A stretch of DNA of 19,400 nucleotides from Neocallimastix lanati (nom. inval.) (Eukaryota; Neocallimastigomycota; Neocallimastigomycetes; Neocallimastigales; Neocallimastigaceae): contig JACVTC010000553.1 of the NCBI GenBank assembly GCA_016946835.1, positions 1-19,400 on the forward strand. The letters are read 5' to 3'. Within the stretch, counting starts at the first letter, position 1. Each line of letters begins with the position of its first letter. Below are positions 7,750 to 16,849 of this stretch, piece by piece. Below the pieces are notes generated by a model. It worked only from the letters and a program-made list of their open reading frames with translations, made no database searches and was not told the DNA's origin. Both the position numbers and the translations under genes were made by a program.

Positions 7750-8245
7750 ACACTGACCTTTGACTTCGCTTTTCCATGAGTTCTATCACTGATCTATCCT
7801 TTTCTAATGGTTTAGTTGTATTATTGTTGTACTTGATAAATTCACTAAAATAGGTAATTTTATTCCATTCCCTAACGTTCCTTCTTCTGAAGATACTGCT
7901 AATGCATTTATAACTCATATATTCAGACTTCATAGACTTCCATATGAAATTCTTTCCAATAGTAATACTCAATTCTCCTCTAAATTCTGGACATTTATTT
8001 GCAAAACTCTCAAAATCTCAATGAAACTTTCTTCTCCCTTTCACCACCAAACCAACGATTTAAAGGAGAGGGTAAGCTCCGTTGTAGAACAATTCCTAAG
8101 ATGCTACTCTAACTTTAAAGGTTCAAATTGGCAAAATTAGCAGAATTTACTAAAATAATACTATTCAAGAATCGTTAAATAGATCACCGTTCTACGTAAA
8201 TTATGGTTACAACCCTCGCTTCTCACCAGTTGTGAAAAATTTTTC
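7750..8245 (+). pseudogene. Integrase catalytic core and tail of element 1, right part
   Basis: Integrase joins element cDNA to the host chromosome. Plus-strand frames encode MSSITDLSFSNG, then after frameshifts IGNFIPFPNVPSSEDTANAF, ITHIFRLHRLPYEILSNSN, TQFSSKFWTFICKTLKI and FHHQTNDLKERVSSVVEQFL, then SLNRSPFYVNYGYNPRFSP. This is the standard Gypsy integrase series. Of the D-D-E triad, the first Asp (family M-D-F) is Ser, the second (family S-D-R-G) is Asn and only the Glu (KERVS) remains, so catalysis is lost. At least two frameshifts are present. It is the direct continuation of the integrase cut at 4576. Confidence 0.88.
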
Positions 8246-8740
8246 ACTACTATGGACCTTTACTCTAAATATTACTAAATATTAATCGATGAAGATAGTA
8301 TCGAGGTGACTAGTTTCATAATGGTAATTGTCAATTTAGAGTAATACCCTTCGAATTAACTTGAGCCCCAGACTACCTTTTAAAGAGAAATGAATTAAAT
8401 TCTTTTTCGGTTAATTAATGATTGTATATATAATTCCTTTGATGATATTCTAATTTATTCTAGAACTATTAACGATCATTACCAACATATAAGAAAAGTT
8501 CTCGAAATTTTTAATAAGTATAAATTAAAAATTAATTTCGAAAAATGTCGTTTTATCCAAATAATGGTAAAATTTCAATATACCAAATAATAAATATACG
8601 AATACTAAAATAATTTGATACCTCTCTATTCGGGTTATACTAAGAAAAGTTTTACTATTTACTAATAATTCTAATTCAAAACCCAAGTAATATAACACAA
8701 CACTATTTACTCTATCCGTTAATAAGAGGTTGAGTTTACA
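8246..8740 (+). pseudogene. Second Ty3/Gypsy reverse transcriptase fragment
   Basis: The fragment begins at FTTMDLYSKYY (8246-8275). A TAA at 8276 follows where the family has Gln, then ILIDEDSIEVTSF. After a shift come NGNCQFRVIPFELT and a TGA, then APDYL, then DDILIYSRTINDHYQHIRKVLE and YKLKINFEKCRF (about 8430-8560), before it fades near 8700. The two active-site Asp of the palm and the first Asp in MDL are retained. Differences from the element 1 RT show a different element. It starts mid-domain, directly after element 1's integrase, so the junction near 8245 is a breakpoint. Confidence 0.8.
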
Positions 8741-10840
8741 CTAAATATTTATTATATATTAATTTAATTATTAATTTTTAATTAATAATATAATATTTTG
8801 TTAATACAAATTACGTTAATAATAACACTAGTGCATTACAGTTACAGGTACAATAATATTTGTATATATAAAATAAATGAATGATTGGGTAAATTATTTA
8901 ATTAAATTAATTTACTTATCATTAACTAAACTATATAAAACTATATAAATAAATATAAAGCAAATTTTAAAAATAAAATAAAATTTAATGTATAATTACT
9001 GTACGAAACTTAAAAAAATATTTTATTTGATTAGTCGGAACTTGCTAACTGTTTATCGATACATTACGTAACTATAAGGTTATTATTGGATAGATATTAT
9101 TTTACTATGTATCTGTTACATTGGTAATTGATAAATTATAAAATTATAAAATCAAAATTATCAATGAATAACAAATTCCTATTAAAATTAATCCAAAAAA
9201 TTAAATCTTCTTAAAACTGAAGTTGATTAATGAAAATTTAATTAAATAAAAATAAATAAAAATAAATAAAAATAAATAATAATAATAATAATAATAATTT
9301 AATTATTCATTAACTATTTTCATTAAAATCAAAATAAATTAATCATCAATATTCTTTCTCTTTATTAAAATTTAAGTAAACAAAATAATAAATTTGTATA
9401 TAATTAATAAACAATTTTTTTTATATAAACTCATATAAACAAAAAAAAACAAAAAACAAAAATTTCATAATTAAAATAGTTTTAAAAATACTTTTAATTT
9501 TTTTTAATAATTAATATTTATTTATTTTATAACTCAATTTCAATTTCAATTATTAAAATAACTTTTATAAACAAATATAATTAAAACTTTTTTATTTTAT
9601 TTGTAAATATTTATAGCAATTAATTCTTTTATTTATTTTTTTGTTTATAAATGTAAATAATTTAAAATATAAAAACATGTAAATTTTTCTAAAAAAATTA
9701 TTCATTATTATTAAAATTTTAAATAAATTATTTTAAATAATAATTATTTTACTTTATTAGTTTATTAAATTTTAATAATCAATTTTTTCTTTAATTATTA
9801 TAAAATAAATAAATTAAATAAATAAAAATATAAAATTAAAAATCAAGCTTTCTTATAAAAAAATATATTATTTTTTAAAAAAATATTTTTTTTTTTTAAT
9901 TTTTTTTTTAAATTTCATTTTATTTTGTATTTATGCCTTTATTCACTTTTACAAAGTCTAATTTTTTTGTAAATTAATAATATTAATATATTTCATTATG
10001 AGTTTCGTTAAAACTATATTTAAAATAAATTAATTCTTTAATAATAAGTAATAATATTAATAGTAAAAAATATTATAAAATTATCTATTAAAATTTTATT
10101 AATAACATTATATAAGAATTTATTTAAGAGAAAAACTAAAAATTAAAATATAAAAAATAATTATTAAAATTAAAAAATAAAAAAAATAACCAAGAAAGTG
10201 CACTTTTTAAATAATTATTTAAACTATTTTAAAGGATTAAAAATAATAATAATAATAAATAATGTAAACAAAAAAATGTAAATAAAAAAATATAAAAAAA
10301 TTTTAATAACAATAATAAAAAATATAAAAATATATATATTATTATTTAGGGTTATAAAAAGTTATTTAATACAATTAAAAATAATAAATTAATTAATAAA
10401 TAAAAAGATATTAAGTATATAATATTAAAAGTAATTAATAAATAAAAACTTATTAAATAATAATAAAATTTTTATCTTATAATAAATATAATTTTTATTA
10501 AAAAAATAATTTAATAATAAACAATAATGAACTTTTTTTTTTAATATATAATAATTAAACTAAATTATTTATTATTATATAATATAAATATTATCAAATT
10601 ATATAGAGAAATAAAATTAGTTATTTATTTAATTATTATTATTATTATTATTTCTGTATAATTATTATTATTTTTTATTTTTAATTAATTATTTTATGTA
10701 TTATTATTTTTAAATATATTGTTTTTATATTATTACATATGTGATGAAAATATATAAAAAAAAAAATCCTATTTTTTATTTTTAATAAATATAATTAAAT
10801 TATAATAAATTATTTTATAAAATAAATTATTTATTTTGAC
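8741..10840. other. AT-rich gene-free stretch
   Basis: About 2.1 kb of A/T sequence with no credible coding region on either strand. Visible details: ATACAAAT (about 8812) and ATTTGTAT (about 8860) are complementary around an insert containing the palindrome CACTAGTG. ATTGATAA and TTATCAAT near 9126-9164 form a hairpin. An AAAATAAAT/AAT array lies at 9245-9300. Many short homopolymers occur. It separates RT from the RNase H/integrase remains of what may be one element, so it may be inserted or simply decayed. Confidence 0.6.
9245..9300 (+). repeat. (AAATAAATA)n followed by (AAT)n microsatellite
   Basis: Three to four AAATAAATAA-type units followed by about seven AAT repeats. Confidence 0.85.
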
Positions 10841-10849
10841 CTTTAAAAT

Positions 10850-11790
10850 TTGATGATCGCTTCCAAACAGAAATTGCTAATTCCTCGGCAAAACAGGAAT
10901 TGTTAAACATATCATGGTTTGAGATAGTTTATAGACTATGGAAAAAGAATGGTAAATCTGATGTCCTCTCAAGAGTAGAGACAGAGAAGACAAATAGTGA
11001 GGATTTTGATAATAATAGACCTTTAATACCTGATCATGTCGCAGGATTTAAAAAAACAATAATTCAATTTAAAAACGATTCAAAGTGAGTAGGTCATTTG
11101 AAAATAGATAAAACAATAGCTTTGATTACCATATATTTCTACAGAAAAAATAGGAGTAAGAATATATTAGGCAATGTTAAAGCCTGCAAATTTTGCGCTA
11201 CTCGTAAAAATAACAGTTATAAAGAATATGATACATCTGTTAAGATACCAATATCCTAATATCTGATTTAACCTGGTAAGAGGTTCATCTAGAATTTATA
11301 AGGGACTAACCAGTGAAAATGAAGATCAGAAAAGAGTATGGATTTTTAAGAAAAACTAAAAGGATATGTTGTATCTTAGTATGTTTGATGAATTATCCAA
11401 AATGATATACGTTTCAAGTTTATTGCTAACGCAATCGAGGAGAATGTTTTCTTAAGGGACGTATATAGGTTGTATGTGTAATAAAGGAAACTTTAAACAT
11501 ATCATAGAGACCTCATAAACAAGATACATTGGCAATATGGACAAAAGTTGCACATATTATTACCAGAAGCGAGGTAAAGAATGTTTGACAAAACATGGAT
11601 GAAGAAAATTAAGATGTGTTACATTTTTATAAGTTGTCTATCAGTAAGATCGGACCATTTAAGGCTATTTTTTGATATCTTTATTGTTACGATTTATACC
11701 TGATATTCTTAATCTACAAAAATTAAATTTTGTAGAAGTGAATAAGAGGATAAATACTGAATAAAATAGATTTAAGAAATTTAAAAAAAA
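10850..11790 (+). pseudogene. RNase H tail and integrase of a Ty3/Gypsy element
   Basis: The frame 10900-11085 encodes the RNase H end: WFEIVYRLWKKNGKSDVLSR. A linker, a TGA at 11086 and VGHLKIDKTIALITIYFYR follow, then VKACKFCATRK, an integrase zinc finger with an intact C-x-x-C and second His but with the first His replaced by Asn. Downstream, in broken frames, DELSKMIYVSS and IANAIEENVFLRDVYRLY match the catalytic core. KLSISKIGPFKA (about 11630-11670) matches the GPY/F module, and LPDILNLQKLNFVEVNK matches the integrase tail. Stops and frameshifts are frequent, so it is inactive. Base composition is visibly richer in G than its flanks. It may be the 3' part of the element whose RT lies at 8246. 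Confidence 0.8.
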
Positions 11791-11987
11791 TGAATATGTT
11801 TTATTATTAAACACAATAATGTTTTATTAAAAAATTTATTTTTATTTTAATATTAATCTTTATTTATTTAATAATTAATTTTGTTTAATTAATAAAATAA
11901 TTGTTAAAACTAATAAAATAATAAAATGAAATATTTATTATGTATACTAATTTATTTTAAATTTTAATAATAAAATTGATTATTAAT

Positions 11988-12150
11988 AACTAATAAAATA
12001 TATATAATAATTTATTAAATAATTAATAATCATACTTTTTGATTATTAAAACTAATAAAATATCTACAATAATTTATTAAATAATTAATAATCATACTTT
12101 TTGATTATTAAAACTAATAAAATATTTATAATAATTTATTAAATAATTAA
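11988..12150 (+). repeat. 62-bp tandem repeat, about 2.6 copies
   Basis: Units start with AACTAATAAAATAT at 11988, 12050 and 12112, exactly 62 bp apart and almost identical. Each full unit contains AATAAT-catactttttg-ATTATT, a small hairpin. The third copy breaks off after AATTAATAATA. The flanks of 11800-12940 are otherwise featureless A/T DNA. Confidence 0.92.
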
Positions 12151-12945
12151 TAATAAAGAATAATTTATAAGAAATATTTACATGTTTTTATATTTTTCTT
12201 TGATTTTAAACTATTTACAATCAAAGTAATAAAATTAATAAAAGAGAAATAAAGAATAATTTATTATTAAATTAAACAATATTTACAATTAAAATATTAA
12301 TAAAGATGAGTTTTAAAATGTGATTTTAATTACAATTTGTTTATAAAAGTTGAGTTATAAAATAAATAAAATAATCATTATTTTAAATAAAAGTAACTTA
12401 AAAATTATTTAACAATTTTGAGATATTTATAAGTTTGTTTATTTGTTATTTATAATTTATTAAATTTGTTTACTATTTTGTTTATTTGTAGTTTTAGAAA
12501 AATATTATTTAATAATTTATTTTATTTTTTAATTAAAAATTATTAATGATTAATTAATTTATTATTATTTTATTTAAATTATTTTTATTTAAATAAATTT
12601 TCTTTAATATGGATTTAATTTTTTTATAGAATGGATTAATTTTTGGGTTAAGTTAGACAAGAATTTGTTCTTTATTATTTATTTTAATTTAATAATTTTG
12701 TTATTTATCAGTTTGTAAAGAATAATAATTAATTTTTATTAAAATAATAAATAATTATTAATCTTTATTAAATAAAATAATAATTATTTAATAAAATTTA
12801 TTAACTTTATTACAAAATATTTTTAATATAAAATTATTATTAATAATTTAAAATTAATATTGTAAAATTATTATTCTTTATCATTGTATTAATTAATAAT
12901 ATTAAAATAATTAAACATTAATATTTTTTTATATTTGTTAAAATT

Positions 12946-13087
12946 CATTTGATAATTAAATTTTAAGTTTTAATTTAAATAATTGTTACATTAATATAAT
13001 TTTAAACAAATCTAATATAAATTATAGAATTATAATTTAGAAATAATTATAAAAATTATATTAAATCGTAATGTAACAAATCAAATG
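12946..13087. repeat. Large branched inverted repeat
   Basis: CATTTGAT (12946-12953) pairs with ATCAAATG (13080-13087). TTGTTACATTA (12983-12993) pairs with TAATGTAACAA (13069-13079), and AATATAATTTT pairs with AAAATTATATT just inside. On the right the two arms are contiguous. On the left they are separated by 29 nt that can form their own AT hairpin, giving a three-way junction. It precedes structured copy 1 and might be part of it. Confidence 0.6.
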
Positions 13088-13127
13088 AAAAAAGAATAAG
13101 TAATATTTAAAAAATTAATTAAAATAA

Positions 13128-13155
13128 AACAATGCCATGTATAATTGACATTGTT
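13128..13155. repeat. 7-bp hairpin
   Basis: AACAATG (13128-13134) pairs with CATTGTT (13149-13155) in the short stretch between the branched repeat and structured copy 1. Confidence 0.45.
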
Positions 13156-13167
13156 TAAATAAAACAA

Positions 13168-13620
13168 ATGTTAATTGAAGTTTTCTGATTGGAAAATATC
13201 GGTTTTTATTCAATTAACATATGATCAATTTTATTAATAATTGATCATTAAACTTTTTAGGTTTTTCTCCCAAATCTTTTCCTAAAAAGTTATTCATTAA
13301 GATTTGGAACTTTACTATAAATAATTCTTGATTTTCTTTATTTTGAAAATCAAGAGTTATTATTATAAGAATATAATTATAATAATAAACAAAATAAATT
13401 TTTAATTTTTTAAAAATAACAAAAATCTTAATAAAAATTATTTTTAATAAAAATTATTTTAATAAAAATTTTATTTGAAATAATCTCTTATAATAAACTC
13501 CTCCTCTATTTTAAGTTTCGTTAAGTATTTTCTTTTTTTTTTTTAATTTCTCGATTAATATTAGTATTAATTGTAGAAAAGAATTAAATTTAATTAAGTT
13601 TAAATTTAATTCTTTACACA
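13168..13620 (+). ncRNA. Structured element, copy 1 (candidate RNA or DNA fold)
   Basis: An ordered series of stems. A: 13168-13179 with 13209-13220 (12 bp, loop with an inner CTGAT/ATCGG stem). B: 13222-13230 with 13239-13247. An interlocked pair: AACTTTTTAGG 13251-13261 with 13281-13291, and CCAAATCTT 13270-13278 with 13299-13307. E: 13321-13336 with 13345-13360 (16 bp, one G-T). H: 13357-13368 with 13377-13388, sharing ends with E. Further down come ATAATCTCTTATAATAAACTC (about 13480-13500, quoted in full because it is nearly shared with copy 2), F: 13554-13560 with 13565-13571, and G: 13580-13593 with 13600-13613, closing with TTTACACA. Copies 2 and 3 show matching order with different stem sequences. 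No protein is encoded. Whether it is transcribed is unknown. Confidence 0.55.
13251..13307 (+). other. Interlocked inverted repeats (pseudoknot), copy 1
   Basis: Stem 1 is 11 bp and stem 2 is 9 bp, in A-B-A'-B' order. Loops are 8, 2 and 7 nt, compatible with an H-type RNA pseudoknot. The motif AGGTTTTTCT before and TCTTTTCCT after the 5' arm of stem 2 is shared with copies 2 and 3. Confidence 0.7.
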
Positions 13621-13828
13621 AGTTCGAATTTTACCTTTTTACCTTTTGATAAAATAATTTAATTAATTATTAATTAATTCATTCATTTAATTATATTTAT
13701 TTAAAATATTAATAATCATTCATTTAATTAAAATTATTTAATTATTTAATATTTATACATTTATAATCAATCAATCATGTAATAGAATAATTTTATCTTT
13801 GAATATAAATATCATGTATTATTTTATT

Positions 13829-13845
13829 TTGACTCTTCGAGTCAA
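13829..13845. repeat. 7-bp hairpin TTGACTC-ttc-GAGTCAA
   Basis: Perfect short hairpin with a GC-containing stem in otherwise plain A/T sequence. Confidence 0.55.
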
Positions 13846-13944
13846 TATTGTTTAACGTAAATAATAAATAAATAAAATATAATATAAAACCATAAAATAT
13901 ATAATTTTATTATTTTTTTCAATTTATTTATTTACTTCATCTAC

Positions 13945-13977
13945 AACGACCTAGTGAGCAACATCACTAAAATCGTT
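13945..13977. repeat. Two-tier hairpin
   Basis: AACGA (13945-13949) pairs with TCGTT (13973-13977), and AGTGA (13953-13957) pairs with TCACT (13964-13968) inside it, separated by an internal loop. Confidence 0.5.
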
Positions 13978-14047
13978 ACAGTATTACTATTATGATCATT
14001 TATTTTTATATTATATTTTATTCTATTATTTTTCTTATCTATTCATC

Positions 14048-14121
14048 AATGTTTTCACACTCCCCGATATCTCCACCAATTTTTATGTTGAGGTTCATAT
14101 TAGAAAAGGAGTGTGAACATT
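14048..14121. repeat. 14-bp stem with a 44-nt loop
   Basis: AATGTT and CACACTCC (14048-14063, 2-nt bulge) pair with GGAGTGTGAACATT (14108-14121). The loop is comparatively GC-rich (CCGATATCTCCACC...). A stem of this GC content is exceptional in the region and suggests a preserved structure. Confidence 0.6.
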
Positions 14122-14292
14122 AAATAAATAGATAAATTAACTAACTACTAAATTACACTAAAAGAAATTATTATTATACATTATAAATTTTATTTAAAGA
14201 ACTATTATTAAAAATATTTATTATTTATAAATTATATAATTATTTTATTGTTAAAAATACTTTATTAATATTAATATTTATTTTTATAACAA

Positions 14293-14379
14293 TATGGGAA
14301 ACCTTTCAATTATTACTATTCCTAATTCATTATCACTACTATTTCTACTATTTCTTTTCTCAGAAAGGCCCCCTTCATA
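14293..14379. repeat. Long imperfect hairpin
   Basis: TATG with GG, then CCTTTC (14293-14307), pairs with GAAAGG, then CC and CATA (14363-14379), around a pyrimidine-rich 55-nt loop. Internal mismatches (aaa opposite c's) make it less certain than its neighbours. Confidence 0.4.
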
Positions 14380-14894
14380 AAATATGGATCATACATTTAT
14401 TTTATACTATTTAATTACATTATTAGATCCAATCATATAAATTAATTAATTACATAAATTATTATTTAAAATTATAAAATATAATTAATATAAAAATTAT
14501 TAATATAGAATATAAGAAAATTATTAATAGTAAAGAATATAATAATATATTTTTATATAATTAATTATCAAGAATTTAATTAAACATATCATTATTATTT
14601 CATTCTTTATCATAATGTAAAGAATTATAATTATTTTTCAAAATAATTATTATTCTTTATTAAAAAATTAATATTTAAAGTTTATTATTTTATAAAATTT
14701 TATGAATAATTTTATTAATTATGTCACATAGTAATTATTAATTAATATTAATATTTTAAAATTTATTTATATTAAATTAAATTATCAATAATTAATATAT
14801 TAAATTATAATAATGAATTATTGTATTAAAATAATGATAAATTCTATTTAATTAAGAAAAATTAAATTGTATTAAAATGATAATTTTATTTAAT

Positions 14895-15465
14895 CAAGAA
14901 ATAATTAAATTATATTATTTCTTGGACTTTTAATTAAGAAAATTAAAAGAATTAATTATTTAATTATACTTGTGATTAAATATTAATAAAATTAATATAT
15001 AATTAGTTAATAAGTTTTCTCCCTTATTCGGGTTTTCTTATTAACTAAAAATTGATGTAATTAAACATCAATCGAAATCTATCTAGTTTTTTCTTCTAAT
15101 CTTTTTCTAGATAGAAATAATTTTCCAAGATTAGAAATCAAATTAATATAAATAGGACTCTTGATTCTTCTAAAAATAATCAAGAGTAATTATTATAAGA
15201 AATTATAATAATTAACACAAATATTTTAAAATTACTTTTAATAAAAAATTTTTATAATAAAATATTTTCTAAAATACTATTAACCTTTGACTTTTAGTGT
15301 TGTTTATTATAATCTTATAATAAACTCTAAGTTTAAATATTCTCGTTTTCAATATTTTAAATTATATTTTTTAATTTTATTTCAATTAATAATATTTTTT
15401 ATTATTAATTGTAGAAAGAATTAATTATTAATATAATTTAATATTTTTAATTAATTCTTTACACA
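14895..15465 (+). ncRNA. Structured element, copy 2 (candidate RNA or DNA fold)
   Basis: Same architecture as copy 1, different stems. An extra 11-bp hairpin (14895-14905 with 14914-14924) precedes it. A: 15003-15014 with 15037-15048. B: 15051-15058 with 15065-15072. Interlocked pair: 15078-15086 with 15107-15115, and 15094-15103 with 15127-15136. E: 15157-15166 with 15178-15187. H: 15188-15198 with 15203-15213. A shared ATAATCTTATAATAAACTC block lies at 15309-15327. F: 15383-15393 with 15401-15411. G: 15417-15427 with 15448-15458. It ends with TTTACACA (15458-15465). A and pseudoknot stems changed on both sides relative to copy 1, while loops (GTTTTCT...TCGG) and single-stranded joins persist. 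The pseudoknots of copies 1 and 2 are about 1.83 kb apart. Confidence 0.55.
15078..15136 (+). other. Interlocked inverted repeats (pseudoknot), copy 2
   Basis: TCTATCTAG/CTAGATAGA (9 bp) is interlocked with TTCTAATCTT/AAGATTAGAA (10 bp). Loops are 7, 3 and 11 nt. Both stems differ from copy 1 at several positions yet are fully paired. Confidence 0.7.
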
Positions 15466-16003
15466 TAACTGATACAATTAATTTAAAAAGTATCATAAAA
15501 TATGGGAAAAGCAAGAGGGAATTAATCAAGAAATATCGTATTTATGAAATAGTATAATAATTATTATATATTTATATAATACACTCAAATTATTATTATT
15601 TTAGAATATAATGTTCATTTTATTATATTTATTTATTAAAATTATTCACTTTATTATATTTATTTATTAAAATAATTATTCACTATTATTCATTCTCAAT
15701 TAATACGTTTCAATAAAAATAAAAACACAACATTTTTTTTTAATTAAAACTTCCTAATTTTTATCTTATTATTCTCTATATTATTATTATTTAAAATTTG
15801 TACTTTTTACATAATTAATTATATTATATATATTTTTATAATAAACTTATATTAATAATAAAATAATAAAATAATTTTATAATATTATATCTTATTAAAT
15901 ATTAATTTTAACTTATTTAGAAAATATTAATAATAAAATTATTTACAATAATATTTAAAATAATAATTATATCATTTTACATTCTTATTAAATATCTCGT
16001 ATC
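15466..16003. other. AT-rich stretch, no gene
   Basis: GATAC...GTATC (about 15470-15494) can pair just after structured copy 2. A ~32-bp phrase TTTATTATATTTATTTATT is duplicated at about 15620-15680. Otherwise plain A/T sequence up to the first long direct repeat. Confidence 0.5.
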
Positions 16004-16849
16004 ATAATGTTATGGTTCGGGTTTTATTAGAATTTTTATTTAATTATTTATTTTTAATATTTTTCTGTCTACATTTTAATTATTGAAAAACTTCACTTAT
16101 TTATACTTTTTGAAAAAAAATAAATATGTAAAGCCTTTCTACATTTTATTATCATATTTAAAAAAAAATAATTTACTATTACTAATTAATTAAAATTTTA
16201 TATTAATTTAAATTAACTAATTCATAAGTATTTTTATTTTAATAAATTTTGTTTATATAATTTTATATTATTTTTCATATACTAAAACTAAATTATTTAA
16301 TATATACGAAAAGAAACAAACAAAATTTAAAAAGATTTTACAGAAAAATAAAATTATTTTAATCAAGAATGTTAATATAATATTCTTATATTTTATATAA
16401 AATAAATTTAAAAACTATAATATATTTAATATTTATTATTAATCAATTAAGATTTGATTTTATTTGTGGGGAATAAAAATATTAAATAATCAATTAAAAA
16501 ATAAAATAAAATACTAAAAAGAATACAAGTTTAATATTGATACAATATAATAATAATATAATAATATATTGAAAATAAAAATAAAATATTAATATTGATA
16601 ATAAACACTTTAATAAAATAATAAAATTTAAGGTTAAATTATAGATATTGATATTAATAATAAAAATATAGAATTATTGATAATATTTTAGAAACTTTTA
16701 ATAAAAATAAAAAAAAAATATATTTAGAAAATATTTTAGTATAGAAAATATAGTAAAGTAATATTAATTAAAGAATAATATAATGGATTCTAAAGTAAGT
16801 TGAAATTCTAATTAATAATCCATTATATGTTCGTTCTTTACCAATAATG
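16004..16849 (+). repeat. ~850-bp direct repeat, copy 1
   Basis: Begins ATAATGTTATGGTTCG and ends TTACCAATAATGG. It aligns over its whole length with 17695-18543, differing mainly in homopolymer lengths plus scattered substitutions. No ORF is present on either strand. ATAATG occurs at both edges. The paired copies, 1,691 bp apart, could be LTRs of a non-autonomous element or two insertions of one family. TGGTACAAGATCTG starts at 16848 and could resemble a primer-binding site, but no polypurine tract adjoins copy 2. Confidence 0.9.
16763..16828 (+). other. Interlocked inverted repeats near the repeat end, copy 1
   Basis: ATTAATTA plus GAAT (16763-16776, 2-nt bulge) pairs with ATTCTAATTAAT (16805-16816). 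ATATAATGGATT (16778-16789) pairs with AATCCATTATAT (16817-16828). The order is A-B-A'-B'. The stems are 12 bp with almost no loop between them, so they are more likely mutually exclusive folds than one pseudoknot. Confidence 0.55.

Larger units (their letters stand above)
4577..7750. mobile_element. ~3.2 kb insertion containing a MULE-like DNA transposon
   Basis: This block separates two consecutive parts of element 1's integrase, so it arrived later than the retroelement. It contains a MULE-type transposase on the minus strand and a short inverted-repeat pair (4702-4751 and 7063-7119) around it. Outer ends are not certain: ACTG occurs at both junctions (about 4575 and 7752) and may be a short target duplication. 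TGTAAA and TTTACA lie at the two edges. MULEs normally make 8-11 bp duplications, so the insertion may be composite, with the MULE inside a larger element whose right edge (7510-7740) resembles 1951-2150. Confidence 0.55.
2527..8245 (+). mobile_element. Ty3/Gypsy LTR retroelement 1, degraded and interrupted
   Basis: Domains occur in the order Gag, RT, RNase H, integrase zinc domain, then a ~3.2 kb interruption (about 4577-7750), then the integrase core and its C-terminal extension. This RT-RH-IN order is diagnostic of Metaviridae (Ty3/Gypsy). The pieces on either side of the interruption are consecutive parts of one integrase: the left ends at KPLEIPRL, and the right resumes with PLTSL followed by the start of the core. 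Protease and the Gag zinc knuckle are missing. Several frameshifts and in-frame stops make the element inactive. No 3' LTR is found after 8245; a second element's RT abuts there. Confidence 0.8.

Noticed and set aside
7748-7972. Minus-strand 74-residue open frame
   Set aside because: Antisense shadow of the integrase core, which is recognisable on the plus strand.
10340-10360. Telomere-like TTAGGG
   Set aside because: A single TTTAGGGTT with no repetition.
13168-13220. Hammerhead ribozyme
   Set aside because: The loop contains CTGATTGGAAA, but the required CTGATGA and GAAA core elements in a three-stem arrangement are absent.
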